32,710 nucleotides of DNA from Anaerolineales bacterium (GTDB lineage: Bacteria > Chloroflexota > Anaerolineae > Anaerolineales > Villigracilaceae): the NCBI GenBank assembly GCA_014860745.1, contig JACZJC010000015.1, forward strand, positions 1 to 32,710. The letters are read 5' to 3'. The position numbers and the translations under genes are program-made. The first letter of the stretch is position 1. Every line of letters starts with the position of its first letter. Below the pieces are notes generated by a model. It ran no database searches. It worked only from the letters and a program-made list of their open reading frames with translations, and was not told the DNA's origin. This document shows, piece by piece, positions 22,317 to 29,904 of this stretch.

Positions 22317-24910
22317 CCGATCATTTCTGCTGCAAGCTCGTTGACATTTTTGTTACGGGCTTGCAGTTTGATTTCCTCTGCCCGTGGTTTGGAAAATTCC
22401 TTCTCAATCGCAACAATGAGTTTTTTGGCTCGGTCCTTCGCAGTTTGCGATTTGGAACTGCTGGTATTCACAACGGTCAAGATCTCCAGTGCTCTTTCCA
22501 GATCGGTGCCCAGAATATGAACTTCGGCTTCCCCAATCATGGCATCCAACATAACCGGAGTAATCTTTGCATCCAATGCAACGCGCAACGCTTTCAGAAA
22601 ATGCAGGCGGGCTTTTTCCCCTTCTTTCATTCCAAGCAGGGTATTGCCCATGTGGTTGAGTGTCTGTGCAAGATTGCCTTGTTCCCCGATCTCCGTCCAC
22701 AGGTTGATGCTTTCCTGTAATATTTTTTTCGCCTCGGAATAGTTAGCCTGAGCGGCATACAGAAAGCCTAACCCATCTAAGGCAACTGCAATACTGGCTC
22801 GGTCTTCCAACTGACGGCTGAGTTCCAGACCTTCCAGAAGATATTGTTGTGCCTGTTCATATCTCCCACGAAAATATGCTATATACCCAAGTTGGTTGAG
22901 GGAGGCGGCAATGGACCATGTATTTCCCAAATCCCTGCTGATGGTCAGACTCTCCTCTAACGCCTGTCGGGCTCTTTCATAATCACCTTGATATTGAGCA
23001 GAGACCCCGATCTGGCGCAGACAAAAGGCTGATCCCCATGCATCACCCAGTTTTTTCTTTAATGCCAAGCCTTCCTGTAAATACAGATCGCCCTGAGAAA
23101 AATCTCCCATGACTGCTGTGATCGTTCCTAAAAAGATCAGTGCGTTGGATAAAGCTATTTGCACATCAGGAGCATTCTGATCCTGGATGCTATTCAACAC
23201 ATCAAGGCTGGCTTGCAACGACTCTTTTGCTTCAGGATGGCGTCCCTGCCTGTATTGGAAATATCCCTTGTAACTGAGTGCCTGCCCCATTGCGAGTGGA
23301 TGCGCTTTTTCGTCCGAGGGGATTAGGTTTCCCGTTTGCTTCTGCAGGTGTTCCACTGCCTCCCCATACAAAGGGACGCCCTCACGGCAGTTGCTGCGCG
23401 ACTCGAACAACCAGAAGAGGGTATCGGATGCCTTACTGAGTTCTTCATATTGTTGATGGTTGGATGTCCAATGCCAGACCTGACGCAGGTTGGCCATATC
23501 GGCGATCAACTCCACCACCACAAATGGGCGTTGTTTGCCCTTCAAGGCGGGACCCCGTTCAAAAAGCCAGTTCGAATAATGACTTGCGTAACTTTTATGA
23601 AGAGTATCGAATTCTTCCTCGTCCAATTGCAAACGATCCCAGGCAAACTGTCGGATCAATTCATGCATATCGTATCGGTTGGATTCCGCCCGCCTCAGCA
23701 GGGATTTTGAAACCAGCGATGAAATCACTGAGAGGTTGGCACCGGCAATCTGTTCTCCCGCCTGACGGGTAAAACCGCCACGGAAAATGGACAATCGCGA
23801 CAAGACGGTTCGTTCTTTGGGAGAGAGCAGATCCCATGAATGTTCGATGGTTGCCCGGATGGAACGATGACGTTCTGGCAGGTCCTGGACGGAGACCGCC
23901 AGAAAATCCATTGAACGCCGGATCTCCTGCTCGATCTCCTGGCAGGATAATGTACGCACCCAGGTGGCAGCCAGTTCGATTCCGAGCGGCAAACCTTCCA
24001 CCAACTTACAGATTTGGGCAATGGCAAGCAAGTCTTTCTGATCCGGCTTGAAACTTGAATAGGCTTGAGTAGCACGCTGCAGAAACAATCGCACGGCACT
24101 GCTTTGTTCCAGATCAGATATTTGGTCGTCCGCAGAAACAGGCAGACCCTGCACTTCAAAGCCCCATTCCGTCTGCAGGTTGAGCGGCTGGCGGGAAGTT
24201 ACAAGGATTTTGACCTGATGGGTTCCGCGCAAAATTTCGCTGATGAGTCCGGTACATCCGGCGTCATTCGCCAGGTGTTCGAAGTTATCCAGGATCAGTA
24301 GCTGTTGTTTTTCATGCAGATAGGAAATTAATTGATTTGCGCGATCCGAGGCACTGTACAGAACAATGCCCAACGTATCCGCGATGGTTGTAACCGCCTC
24401 TTCCCGCCCTCTGACCGGGGCGAGGTTAACGAAAGCGCTTCCTCCGCTGGATGTTTCATTCTCTAACTGGGCGGTATGCAAAGCCAGATGGGTCTTTCCA
24501 ATACCGCCTGGACCTGTCAATGTCAGCAAACGGCACTGCGGGTCGCGAAGCAGGCGTGCGATCTCCTCCAACTCGATCTCACGCCCAATCAGCGGAGTGG
24601 CGTTCGGCAGATGATGGGGATGTACTGGTTGGATTTGTTGAGAAGGGGGAACTGGGGGAACAGGCAGGTCGGGCAGGGTCTCGACCGATTTTTCCTGCCG
24701 GGCAACCTTTAAGAAATGTTCCTGTTGTTCGGTGGGAATCTCCAAATGCGTGGCGAGCAACGCCGCGATCTGGCGAGACGGACGGCGTTCATCCGACTCG
24801 ATCTTGTTGATCGCCGACAGCGAACATCCCAACCGGCGGGCAAGTTCCTGCTGCGTCAGGTCCAGGGATTTGCGTCTTCGTTTGACCCAGTTTCCAAAAG
24901 ATACTTCCAT
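22313..24910 (-). CDS. XRE-type HTH regulator with NB-ARC ATPase and TPR repeats (STAND protein)
   Basis: 865 residues from the ATG at 24908-24910. The frame runs on to 25015, but the extra part covers an inverted repeat and the HTH begins directly after this Met. Residues about 5-65 are an XRE helix-turn-helix (LTQQELARRLGCSLSAINKIESDERRPS). A Pro-rich linker leads to an NB-ARC NTPase with GREIELEEIARLL, Walker A GPGGIGKT (133-140), Walker B LLILDNFEH (204-212) and KILVTSRQPL (sensor). The C-terminal third is a run of TPR units (about 555-830; e.g. QGDYERARQALEESLTISRDLGNTWS). STAND regulators use NTP to switch on oligomerisation upon ligand binding; here the DNA-binding head is at the N-terminus. 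It is divergent from the copper ATPase gene and may regulate it. Confidence 0.9.
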   Translation of the reverse strand: MEVSFGNWVKRRRKSLDLTQQELARRLGCSLSAINKIESDERRPSRQIAALLATHLEIPTEQQEHFLKVARQEKSVETLPDLPVPPVPPSQQIQPVHPHHLPNATPLIGREIELEEIARLLRDPQCRLLTLTGPGGIGKTHLALHTAQLENETSSGGSAFVNLAPVRGREEAVTTIADTLGIVLYSASDRANQLISYLHEKQQLLILDNFEHLANDAGCTGLISEILRGTHQVKILVTSRQPLNLQTEWGFEVQGLPVSADDQISDLEQSSAVRLFLQRATQAYSSFKPDQKDLLAIAQICKLVEGLPLGIELAATWVRTLSCQEIEQEIRRSMDFLAVSVQDLPERHRSIRATIEHSWDLLSPKERTVLSRLSIFRGGFTRQAGEQIAGANLSVISSLVSKSLLRRAESNRYDMHELIRQFAWDRLQLDEEEFDTLHKSYASHYSNWLFERGPALKGKQRPFVVVELIADMANLRQVWHWTSNHQQYEELSKASDTLFWLFESRSNCREGVPLYGEAVEHLQKQTGNLIPSDEKAHPLAMGQALSYKGYFQYRQGRHPEAKESLQASLDVLNSIQDQNAPDVQIALSNALIFLGTITAVMGDFSQGDLYLQEGLALKKKLGDAWGSAFCLRQIGVSAQYQGDYERARQALEESLTISRDLGNTWSIAASLNQLGYIAYFRGRYEQAQQYLLEGLELSRQLEDRASIAVALDGLGFLYAAQANYSEAKKILQESINLWTEIGEQGNLAQTLNHMGNTLLGMKEGEKARLHFLKALRVALDAKITPVMLDAMIGEAEVHILGTDLERALEILTVVNTSSSKSQTAKDRAKKLIVAIEKEFSKPRAEEIKLQARNKNVNELAAEMIG

Positions 24911-24955
24911 ACAATAAAAAACCTCGGATTCAGATGTCGGACCCATCAAATTGTC

Positions 24956-24995
24956 GCACAAATTATTGTACTTCTTTTTGTACACTAATTTGTGC
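24956..24995. promoter_or_regulatory. Near-perfect 16-bp inverted repeat in the regulator/CopB spacer
   Basis: Left arm GCACAAATTATTGTAC (24956-24971), loop TTCTTTTT, right arm GTACACTAATTTGTGC (24980-24995); 15 of 16 positions pair. It lies in the 187-bp spacer between the divergent regulator and the P-type ATPase. It could be an operator for the HTH protein or another metal regulator, or a hairpin in the regulator's leader. Confidence 0.6.
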
Positions 24996-25097
24996 TGGAT
25001 TTCCGTACCCGACAAGGCTTGTTTTTCTGTATAACTTGAGCATGGAAATATCTCTGAACGTCATCCATTTAGAGTTGAAAGAAAAGAGGTAAATAAA

Positions 25098-27272
25098 ATG
25101 AGCACAACTATGCAACACCACTCGAATCACAATGAAGAACCGATGGAGGATCACTCCCAGCATAACATGGACCACTCCATGCACGAAGGGATGGATCACT
25201 CCGAACATGCGGGACATAGCATGCCCGCCACCACAAGGGATCACTCTGCCCAAACAGGTCACAACATGTCTGGGGCAATGGATCACTCTGCACACGCCGG
25301 TCATGGAACGGACCACGGCGGACATGAGCAAATGTTCCGCATCCGCTTCTGGTGGAGTTTGCTGTTGAGCATTCCCGTGCTCCTTTACAGCGAGATGATC
25401 CAGCACTGGCTAAACTTTTACCCACCAGTTTTCCCATTCAGCGAATGGGTCCCATTTATTTTGTCTTTGGCCATCTTTGCCTATGGCGGAATTCCGTTCC
25501 TGCAAATGGCAGTCCCTGAATTGAAGGAACGCAAACCCGGCATGATGACGCTGATCTCGCTGGCGATCTCGGTCGCGTTCATTTACAGCGTCGCCGCCGA
25601 GTTCGTTGACCTGGGCGAAGGCTTCTTCTGGGAACTCGTGACTCTTATTGACATCATGCTACTCGGTCACTGGCTCGAAATGCGCTCAGTCCGTCAGGCT
25701 TCCGGTGCACTGAACGAACTTGCCAAGCTCATGCCCGATACTGCAGAACGCGTTATCAAAGGCAGCACCACCGAAACCGTCTCAGTCTCCGACCTTCAAC
25801 ACGGTGACCTGATCCTCATCCGCCCCGGGACAAGTGTATCCGCAGATGGTGAGGTAGTAGGTGGCTTCTCCGATGTCAGCGAAGCCATGATTACGGGCGA
25901 GTCCAAACCCGTCCACAAGCACAAAGGCGAGAAGGTCATCGCCGGTACGATCAATGGCGACGGCAGTCTGCGCGTGAAGGTCACTGCCACAGGAAATGAA
26001 ACCGCTTTGGCTGGCATCATGCGTCTGGTCGAACAGGCACAGCAATCCAAATCCAAGACGCAGGTGCTTGCCGATAAAGCCGCAGGCTGGCTCTTCTACA
26101 TTGCGCTTGCCTCCGCCATCCTCACTGCCATCGCCTGGACCATCGCCGACACATTCAACATCGAAGTGCTCAACCGTGTTGTCACCGTGCTGGTCATCGC
26201 CTGTCCGCACGCGCTCGGTCTGGCTGTCCCGCTTGTCGTCGCCATCACCACGGCAATGGGCGCAAAGAATGGCATCTTGGTTCGCAATCGTCTGGCACTT
26301 GAAGCCGCACGTGAGATCGATGTTGTCATCTTTGATAAAACCGGCACGCTTACACAGGGTCAATTCGGTGTGGTGGATACAGTTACAGCGGATGGCTGGG
26401 ACTCTGCACAGGCATTGGCACTGGCGGCCTCATTGGAAACTGACTCCGAGCACTTGATCGCTCAATCCATTCGCCGCTTTGCCCGTGACCGAAAAATGAC
26501 TTTGCCTGCGATCACTAATTTCTCCGCCCTGCAAGGTCGTGGCGTACAGGCTGAATTTGAGAACGAAACCTATTATGTTGGCGGACCCCGTCTGCTGGAA
26601 ATGCTGGGGCTCACTCCGATGGGTGCGTTCAAAACTTTTACGGATACCGCGAACACCGACGCCCAGTCCGTGGTGTATCTAACGACCAAAGACAGGATCA
26701 TTGCGGGAATTTCGATCGCGGATGTCATCCGTCTCGAAAGCAAAAAAGCGGTCGATGAATTAAAGGCAATGGGCATTGAAGTTGCGATGCTGACCGGCGA
26801 TAGTTATTCTGTTGCATCCGCGGTTGCAAACCAGTTGGGAATCAATCGTGTGTTTGCGGAAGTGCTGCCCGAACACAAGGATCAAAAAGTGATGGAACTG
26901 CAGAAACTTGGCAAACGCGTGGCAATGGTCGGCGATGGTGTGAACGATGCACCCGCCCTGACCCGCGCGGATGTTGGCATTGCCATCGGCGGCGGTACGG
27001 ATGTCGCGATTGAGTCAGCGGGCTTGATTTTGGTCAACAGCAACCCGCTGGATGTGGTCAAGATCTTCAAACTCAGCCGCGCCAGTTACCGCAAGATGAT
27101 CCAAAACCTATGGTGGGCGGCTGGCTATAACATTATTGCCATTCCACTGGCGGCAGGTGTGCTTGCGAATTGGGGAGTCACCCTGTCCCCGGCTGTGGGC
27201 GCGGTTTTGATGTCTATCAGCACGATCGTGGTCGCAATCAATGCGCAGTTGTTGAGAAGGGTAACTCTTTAG
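25098..27272 (+). CDS. copB: Copper-exporting P-type ATPase, CopB type (P1B-3-like)
   Basis: 724 residues. The N-terminal 80 residues are rich in His, Met and Asp with repeated DHS-H-G and HNM-HSM units, a metal-binding tail typical of CopB-type pumps. Eight or so transmembrane helices follow. Catalytic motifs are TGES (265-268), the membrane metal motif CPH (Cys369-His371), DKTGTLTQG (phospho-acceptor Asp413), an ATP-binding region with SEHLIAQSI (a change from the usual SEHPLA), MLTGDS and [11 protein letters not shown] (from 611). CPH marks the P1B-3 group, thought to move Cu(II) or Cu(I) outward. Ribosome site AAGAGGT precedes ATG 25098. It is divergent from the STAND regulator and shares its promoter region. 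Confidence 0.92.
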   Translation: MSTTMQHHSNHNEEPMEDHSQHNMDHSMHEGMDHSEHAGHSMPATTRDHSAQTGHNMSGAMDHSAHAGHGTDHGGHEQMFRIRFWWSLLLSIPVLLYSEMIQHWLNFYPPVFPFSEWVPFILSLAIFAYGGIPFLQMAVPELKERKPGMMTLISLAISVAFIYSVAAEFVDLGEGFFWELVTLIDIMLLGHWLEMRSVRQASGALNELAKLMPDTAERVIKGSTTETVSVSDLQHGDLILIRPGTSVSADGEVVGGFSDVSEAMITGESKPVHKHKGEKVIAGTINGDGSLRVKVTATGNETALAGIMRLVEQAQQSKSKTQVLADKAAGWLFYIALASAILTAIAWTIADTFNIEVLNRVVTVLVIACPHALGLAVPLVVAITTAMGAKNGILVRNRLALEAAREIDVVIFDKTGTLTQGQFGVVDTVTADGWDSAQALALAASLETDSEHLIAQSIRRFARDRKMTLPAITNFSALQGRGVQAEFENETYYVGGPRLLEMLGLTPMGAFKTFTDTANTDAQSVVYLTTKDRIIAGISIADVIRLESKKAVDELKAMGIEVAMLTGDSYSVASAVANQLGINRVFAEVLPEHKDQKVMELQKLGKRVAMVGDGVNDAPALTRADVGIAIGGGTDVAIESAGLILVNSNPLDVVKIFKLSRASYRKMIQNLWWAAGYNIIAIPLAAGVLANWGVTLSPAVGAVLMSISTIVVAINAQLLRRVTL

Positions 27273-27365
27273 AAGAAACAAGGAGGCTGATTTCCCAAAC
27301 AGGCAGCGATGCCCGGTGTCAATTCCTGATACTTATCTATATGGTTCAAAAAAGGAGATAGAAAA

Positions 27366-28097
27366 ATGAATATAAAAACAGAGAGCACATCTTCACTCAA
27401 GCGCCTCGCTAGAATTGCCGGCGTCTTTTACCTGCTTGTCGCCATCTTCGGCGGCTTTGCCGAAGGCTTTGGAGATCCCATGATGTACGTAGCTGGCAAT
27501 GCGGCGGCCACGGCTGCGAACGTGATCGCGGACCCTGGACTTGTTCGCGTGATCGTCGTCGCCCACTTGGTGAATGCGATCTTCTTCGTCCTCACGGCTA
27601 TGGCCTTCTATATCTTGCTTCAGCACGTGAACAAAAGCGTGGCGAGGGCCATGCTAGTCTTCGTTGCTATTTCGGCCGGTATCACTACCCTAAATGCGGT
27701 CTTCCAGTTTGAGGGCTTGCAGGTAGCAACCAACAGTTCCTACGTAGACGCCTTCGGTGCCGCTGGGTCGAATGCGCTCGTGTTGCTCCTGCTCGACATC
27801 CAGCACTACGGGACTCTCAGCGCGCAGGTTTTCTTCGGCCTGTGGCTGGCGCCGCTCGGGTATCTTGCCTACAAATCGGGACTGTTCCCCAAGGCGCTGG
27901 GCGTCACTCTCGTCGCGGCCACCGTCTACTACTTGGTACACCTAATCACCGCGTTCCTAGTCCCCGACTTTCATAAGCAGATCCAACCGTTCATTCTCAT
28001 CGTGATCATCGCGGAGGTCTGGCTGCTCGGATACCTGCTCATAGTTGGCGTGAGGACTGCGAAACCAGAGCTTGCCGCACTGGTGGGCAAAGGATAA
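27366..28097 (+). CDS. DUF4386-type membrane protein
   Basis: 243 residues with six hydrophobic helices. The start RLARIAGVFYLLVAIFGGFAEGF and the later QVFFGLWLAPLGYLAYKSGLFPK match DUF4386 proteins as I recall them: small polytopic membrane proteins of unknown function common in Chloroflexota, Actinobacteria and Bacteroidota. The gene is visibly more GC-rich than its surroundings, which may hint at separate origin. ATG 27366 has a strong site (AAAAAAGGAGATAG). Confidence 0.82.
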   Translation: MNIKTESTSSLKRLARIAGVFYLLVAIFGGFAEGFGDPMMYVAGNAAATAANVIADPGLVRVIVVAHLVNAIFFVLTAMAFYILLQHVNKSVARAMLVFVAISAGITTLNAVFQFEGLQVATNSSYVDAFGAAGSNALVLLLLDIQHYGTLSAQVFFGLWLAPLGYLAYKSGLFPKALGVTLVAATVYYLVHLITAFLVPDFHKQIQPFILIVIIAEVWLLGYLLIVGVRTAKPELAALVGKG

Positions 28098-28108
28098 ATA
28101 TGGAAAAT

Positions 28109-28145
28109 GGATGGCAGAAATGATATTCAACCATTTCTGCCATCC
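28109..28145 (+). other. Intercistronic hairpin between two membrane-protein genes
   Basis: Perfect 14-bp stem (GGATGGCAGAAATG / CATTTCTGCCATCC) with a 9-base loop. No T run follows, so it is more likely an RNA-stability or processing element, or a weak stop, than a full terminator. Confidence 0.55.
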
Positions 28146-28177
28146 TGACCGATCATTTCCAAAAAGGAGATAGAAAA

Positions 28178-28939
28178 ATGAACATCACTAAAGAAGTAAA
28201 ACTTGCGAGCACCAATCAACAAACCGCGATCAAGGAAAGCAAAATGAAAATAACAGGCTCGAAAATGATCCGCGTGGCAGGTTTAGCAGCCATGGGTGCA
28301 GGGATCCTTTACATAACGATTCAGGCGATCCATCCACTTGATGTTCTTTCGTCAGTCACCACTGCCCAGTGGGCAATCACCCACTACTTGAGCATCGTTA
28401 TGGACCTTCTCGCTATGCTTGGTATAGCCGGGATCTTCGCCCGCCAAGTGGAAAAGTCCGGTTGGCTGGGTCTGGCGGGCTATCTTCTGTTTAGCGGCTT
28501 CTGGACCTTCTCAGTGGCTCTCCATTTCATTGAAGCCTTTATCTCGCCAGTGGCGGCAACCGAGGCACCGAAGTTTGTGGAGGGACTTTTGGGAATGGTC
28601 GCTGGGCACGCCAGTGAGATTAACCTCGGTGCACTCCCAACGGTATATGGGCTGCTAATAGGAGTTGTTGGGTATGTGCTCGGCGGCCTTTTGTTTGGCA
28701 TCGCTACGTTTCGAGCTAACGTCCTGCCGCGCTGGGCCGGCGGACTGCTTGCCTTGGGGACCTTATTGCCCGTCCTTCTGTTCTTTGTCCAGCACCCGTA
28801 CGACCGGATCTTTGCGGTGCCGGTGGGGTTGGCTCTAGCCTGGTTGGGATATTCGCTCTGGTCTGAACGACGCGAGCCAGTTTCAGAACCCGTGCTGGGC
28901 AAGGTCAGCCCAGAGCTCAGCCAAACTGGAGCCGATTAA
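28178..28939 (+). CDS. Hypothetical polytopic membrane protein
   Basis: 253 residues with about six to seven hydrophobic helices, soluble at the first 25 and last 30 residues. No family was recognised with confidence; the general pattern (GLAAMGAGILYITIQAIHP, LPRWAGGLLALGTLLPVL) resembles uncharacterised proteins found near DUF4386 genes. The leader before its ATG is almost identical to that of the previous gene. Two other in-frame ATGs lie at 28244 and 28265; the first has the far better ribosome site. Its 3' end overlaps the end of the truncated regulator by 4 bases. Confidence 0.75.
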   Translation: MNITKEVKLASTNQQTAIKESKMKITGSKMIRVAGLAAMGAGILYITIQAIHPLDVLSSVTTAQWAITHYLSIVMDLLAMLGIAGIFARQVEKSGWLGLAGYLLFSGFWTFSVALHFIEAFISPVAATEAPKFVEGLLGMVAGHASEINLGALPTVYGLLIGVVGYVLGGLLFGIATFRANVLPRWAGGLLALGTLLPVLLFFVQHPYDRIFAVPVGLALAWLGYSLWSERREPVSEPVLGKVSPELSQTGAD

Positions 28940-29826
28940 GTTTGCTTGAATCTGCATGGAGTGAGACAAGCAACCATATGGTTGCTTGTCTCACTCGTGG
29001 GTGGAAGTTTCATAATAGGCTCAGGTTGACGCCGCAACACCTCTTCAGCCAGATAATCCACAATATAGCGATGATCTCCTGCGAACGCCTGGATAAATCT
29101 GTGGACATCCTGTTGTCCCTTCATTGAAAGTGCCGCGAGTTGCAGACCGGCGATCCAACCTTCGGTACGGGTTTCCAATGTGGTAACTTCATCAGCGGTG
29201 AGGTTGAGTCCCATCACTTGGTTGAGAAATTCCGCGGCTTCTGATGGGGTGAAACGCAAGTCCGCCGCGCGGATTTCGGTCAATTGATTTCGGGCACGCA
29301 GGCGCGGGATGGGTAGAGACGGGCCTTCACGGGTGGTAATAACCAGATGCATCTGAGGCGGCAGGTGGTCAATTATAAAAGCAACGGCTTCGTCAATTGT
29401 TTTCGTGTCAGTCAAGTGATAATCGTCAAGGACGAAGATGAAATCGCTTGAAATAGTCGAAATTTCGTTGAGCAGGGCTGTCAGAATTGAATTGGTGGGT
29501 GGTGCTTGAGGAGATTGGAGTGAGTCCAGTAACTCTGTACCCAACTTCACTGAAATGGTTTGCAAAGCGCCGATAAAGTAAATCAAAAACCATGTAACGT
29601 CATTGTCATTTTCATCCAGCGATAACCATGCAGTAGGCCGCCCGCTGTTCACTATCCATTCGCTGACCAGTGTGCTCTTACCAAAGCCTGCAGGAGCTGG
29701 GATGATGGTCAACTTTCGACCCGCAAAGAGACCTTTGTTTAGCTGGTCAATTAGGCGGGAGCGGGTCACGACTTTAGGAGGAGGTGGAGATATGTAAAGT
29801 TTTGTAGCTAATATTGAGATAGCCAT
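28936..29826 (-). pseudogene. Truncated MalT-like LuxR regulator (N-terminal P-loop domain only)
   Basis: About 296 residues from the ATG at 29824-29826. It matches the first third of the neighbouring full regulator: ILATKLY, Walker A APAGFGKST (44-52), FVLDDYHLTD, EIRAADLRFTPSEAAEFLNQVMGL, and TRTEGWIAGLQLAALSM. Clear similarity ends at EEVLRRQPE, about position 29020; then about 27 unrelated residues to the stop. Normal members have 850-900 residues, so the winged-helix/TPR portion and the C-terminal LuxR DNA-binding domain are absent. The most likely reading is a pseudogene; a retained inhibitor-type ATPase fragment is a less likely option. It overlaps a perfect palindrome close to the break. 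Confidence 0.82.
28959..28996. repeat. Perfect 38-bp palindrome
   Basis: Each half is GAGTGAGACAAGCAACCAT read inward, with no spacer at the centre (CAT|ATG at 28977/28978). It lies within the 3' end of the truncated regulator and 20 bases past the end of the convergent membrane gene. It could form a bidirectional termination hairpin, though neither side has a T run. Confidence 0.85.
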
Positions 29827-29832
29827 AGGTGG

Positions 29833-29838
29833 ATTATA
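29833..29838 (-). promoter_or_regulatory. -10 box for the truncated regulator (leaderless)
   Basis: TATAAT on the - strand, exactly 6 bases before the ATG at 29826. A fair -35 (TTGAAT at 29859-29854, spacer 15, or TTTGAA with spacer 16) is present. Transcription would begin at or near the start codon. Confidence 0.6.
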
Positions 29839-29892
29839 TAACACCTGGGTAGAATTCAAATTACACGGGTATATCCTTGAAATTTTCGGAAT

Positions 29893-29898
29893 TATAAT
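29893..29898 (+). promoter_or_regulatory. -10 box for the full MalT-like regulator (leaderless)
   Basis: TATAAT exactly 6 bases before the ATG at 29905, with no ribosome site between. No good -35 hexamer is at the usual spacing, so activation by a regulator is possible. Confidence 0.55.
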
Positions 29899-29904
29899 AA
29901 AGAT

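Noticed and set aside
24911-25015. A longer start for the STAND regulator at 25015.
   Set aside because: The added 35 residues would be encoded across the inverted repeat in the spacer, and the helix-turn-helix begins right after the Met at 24910.
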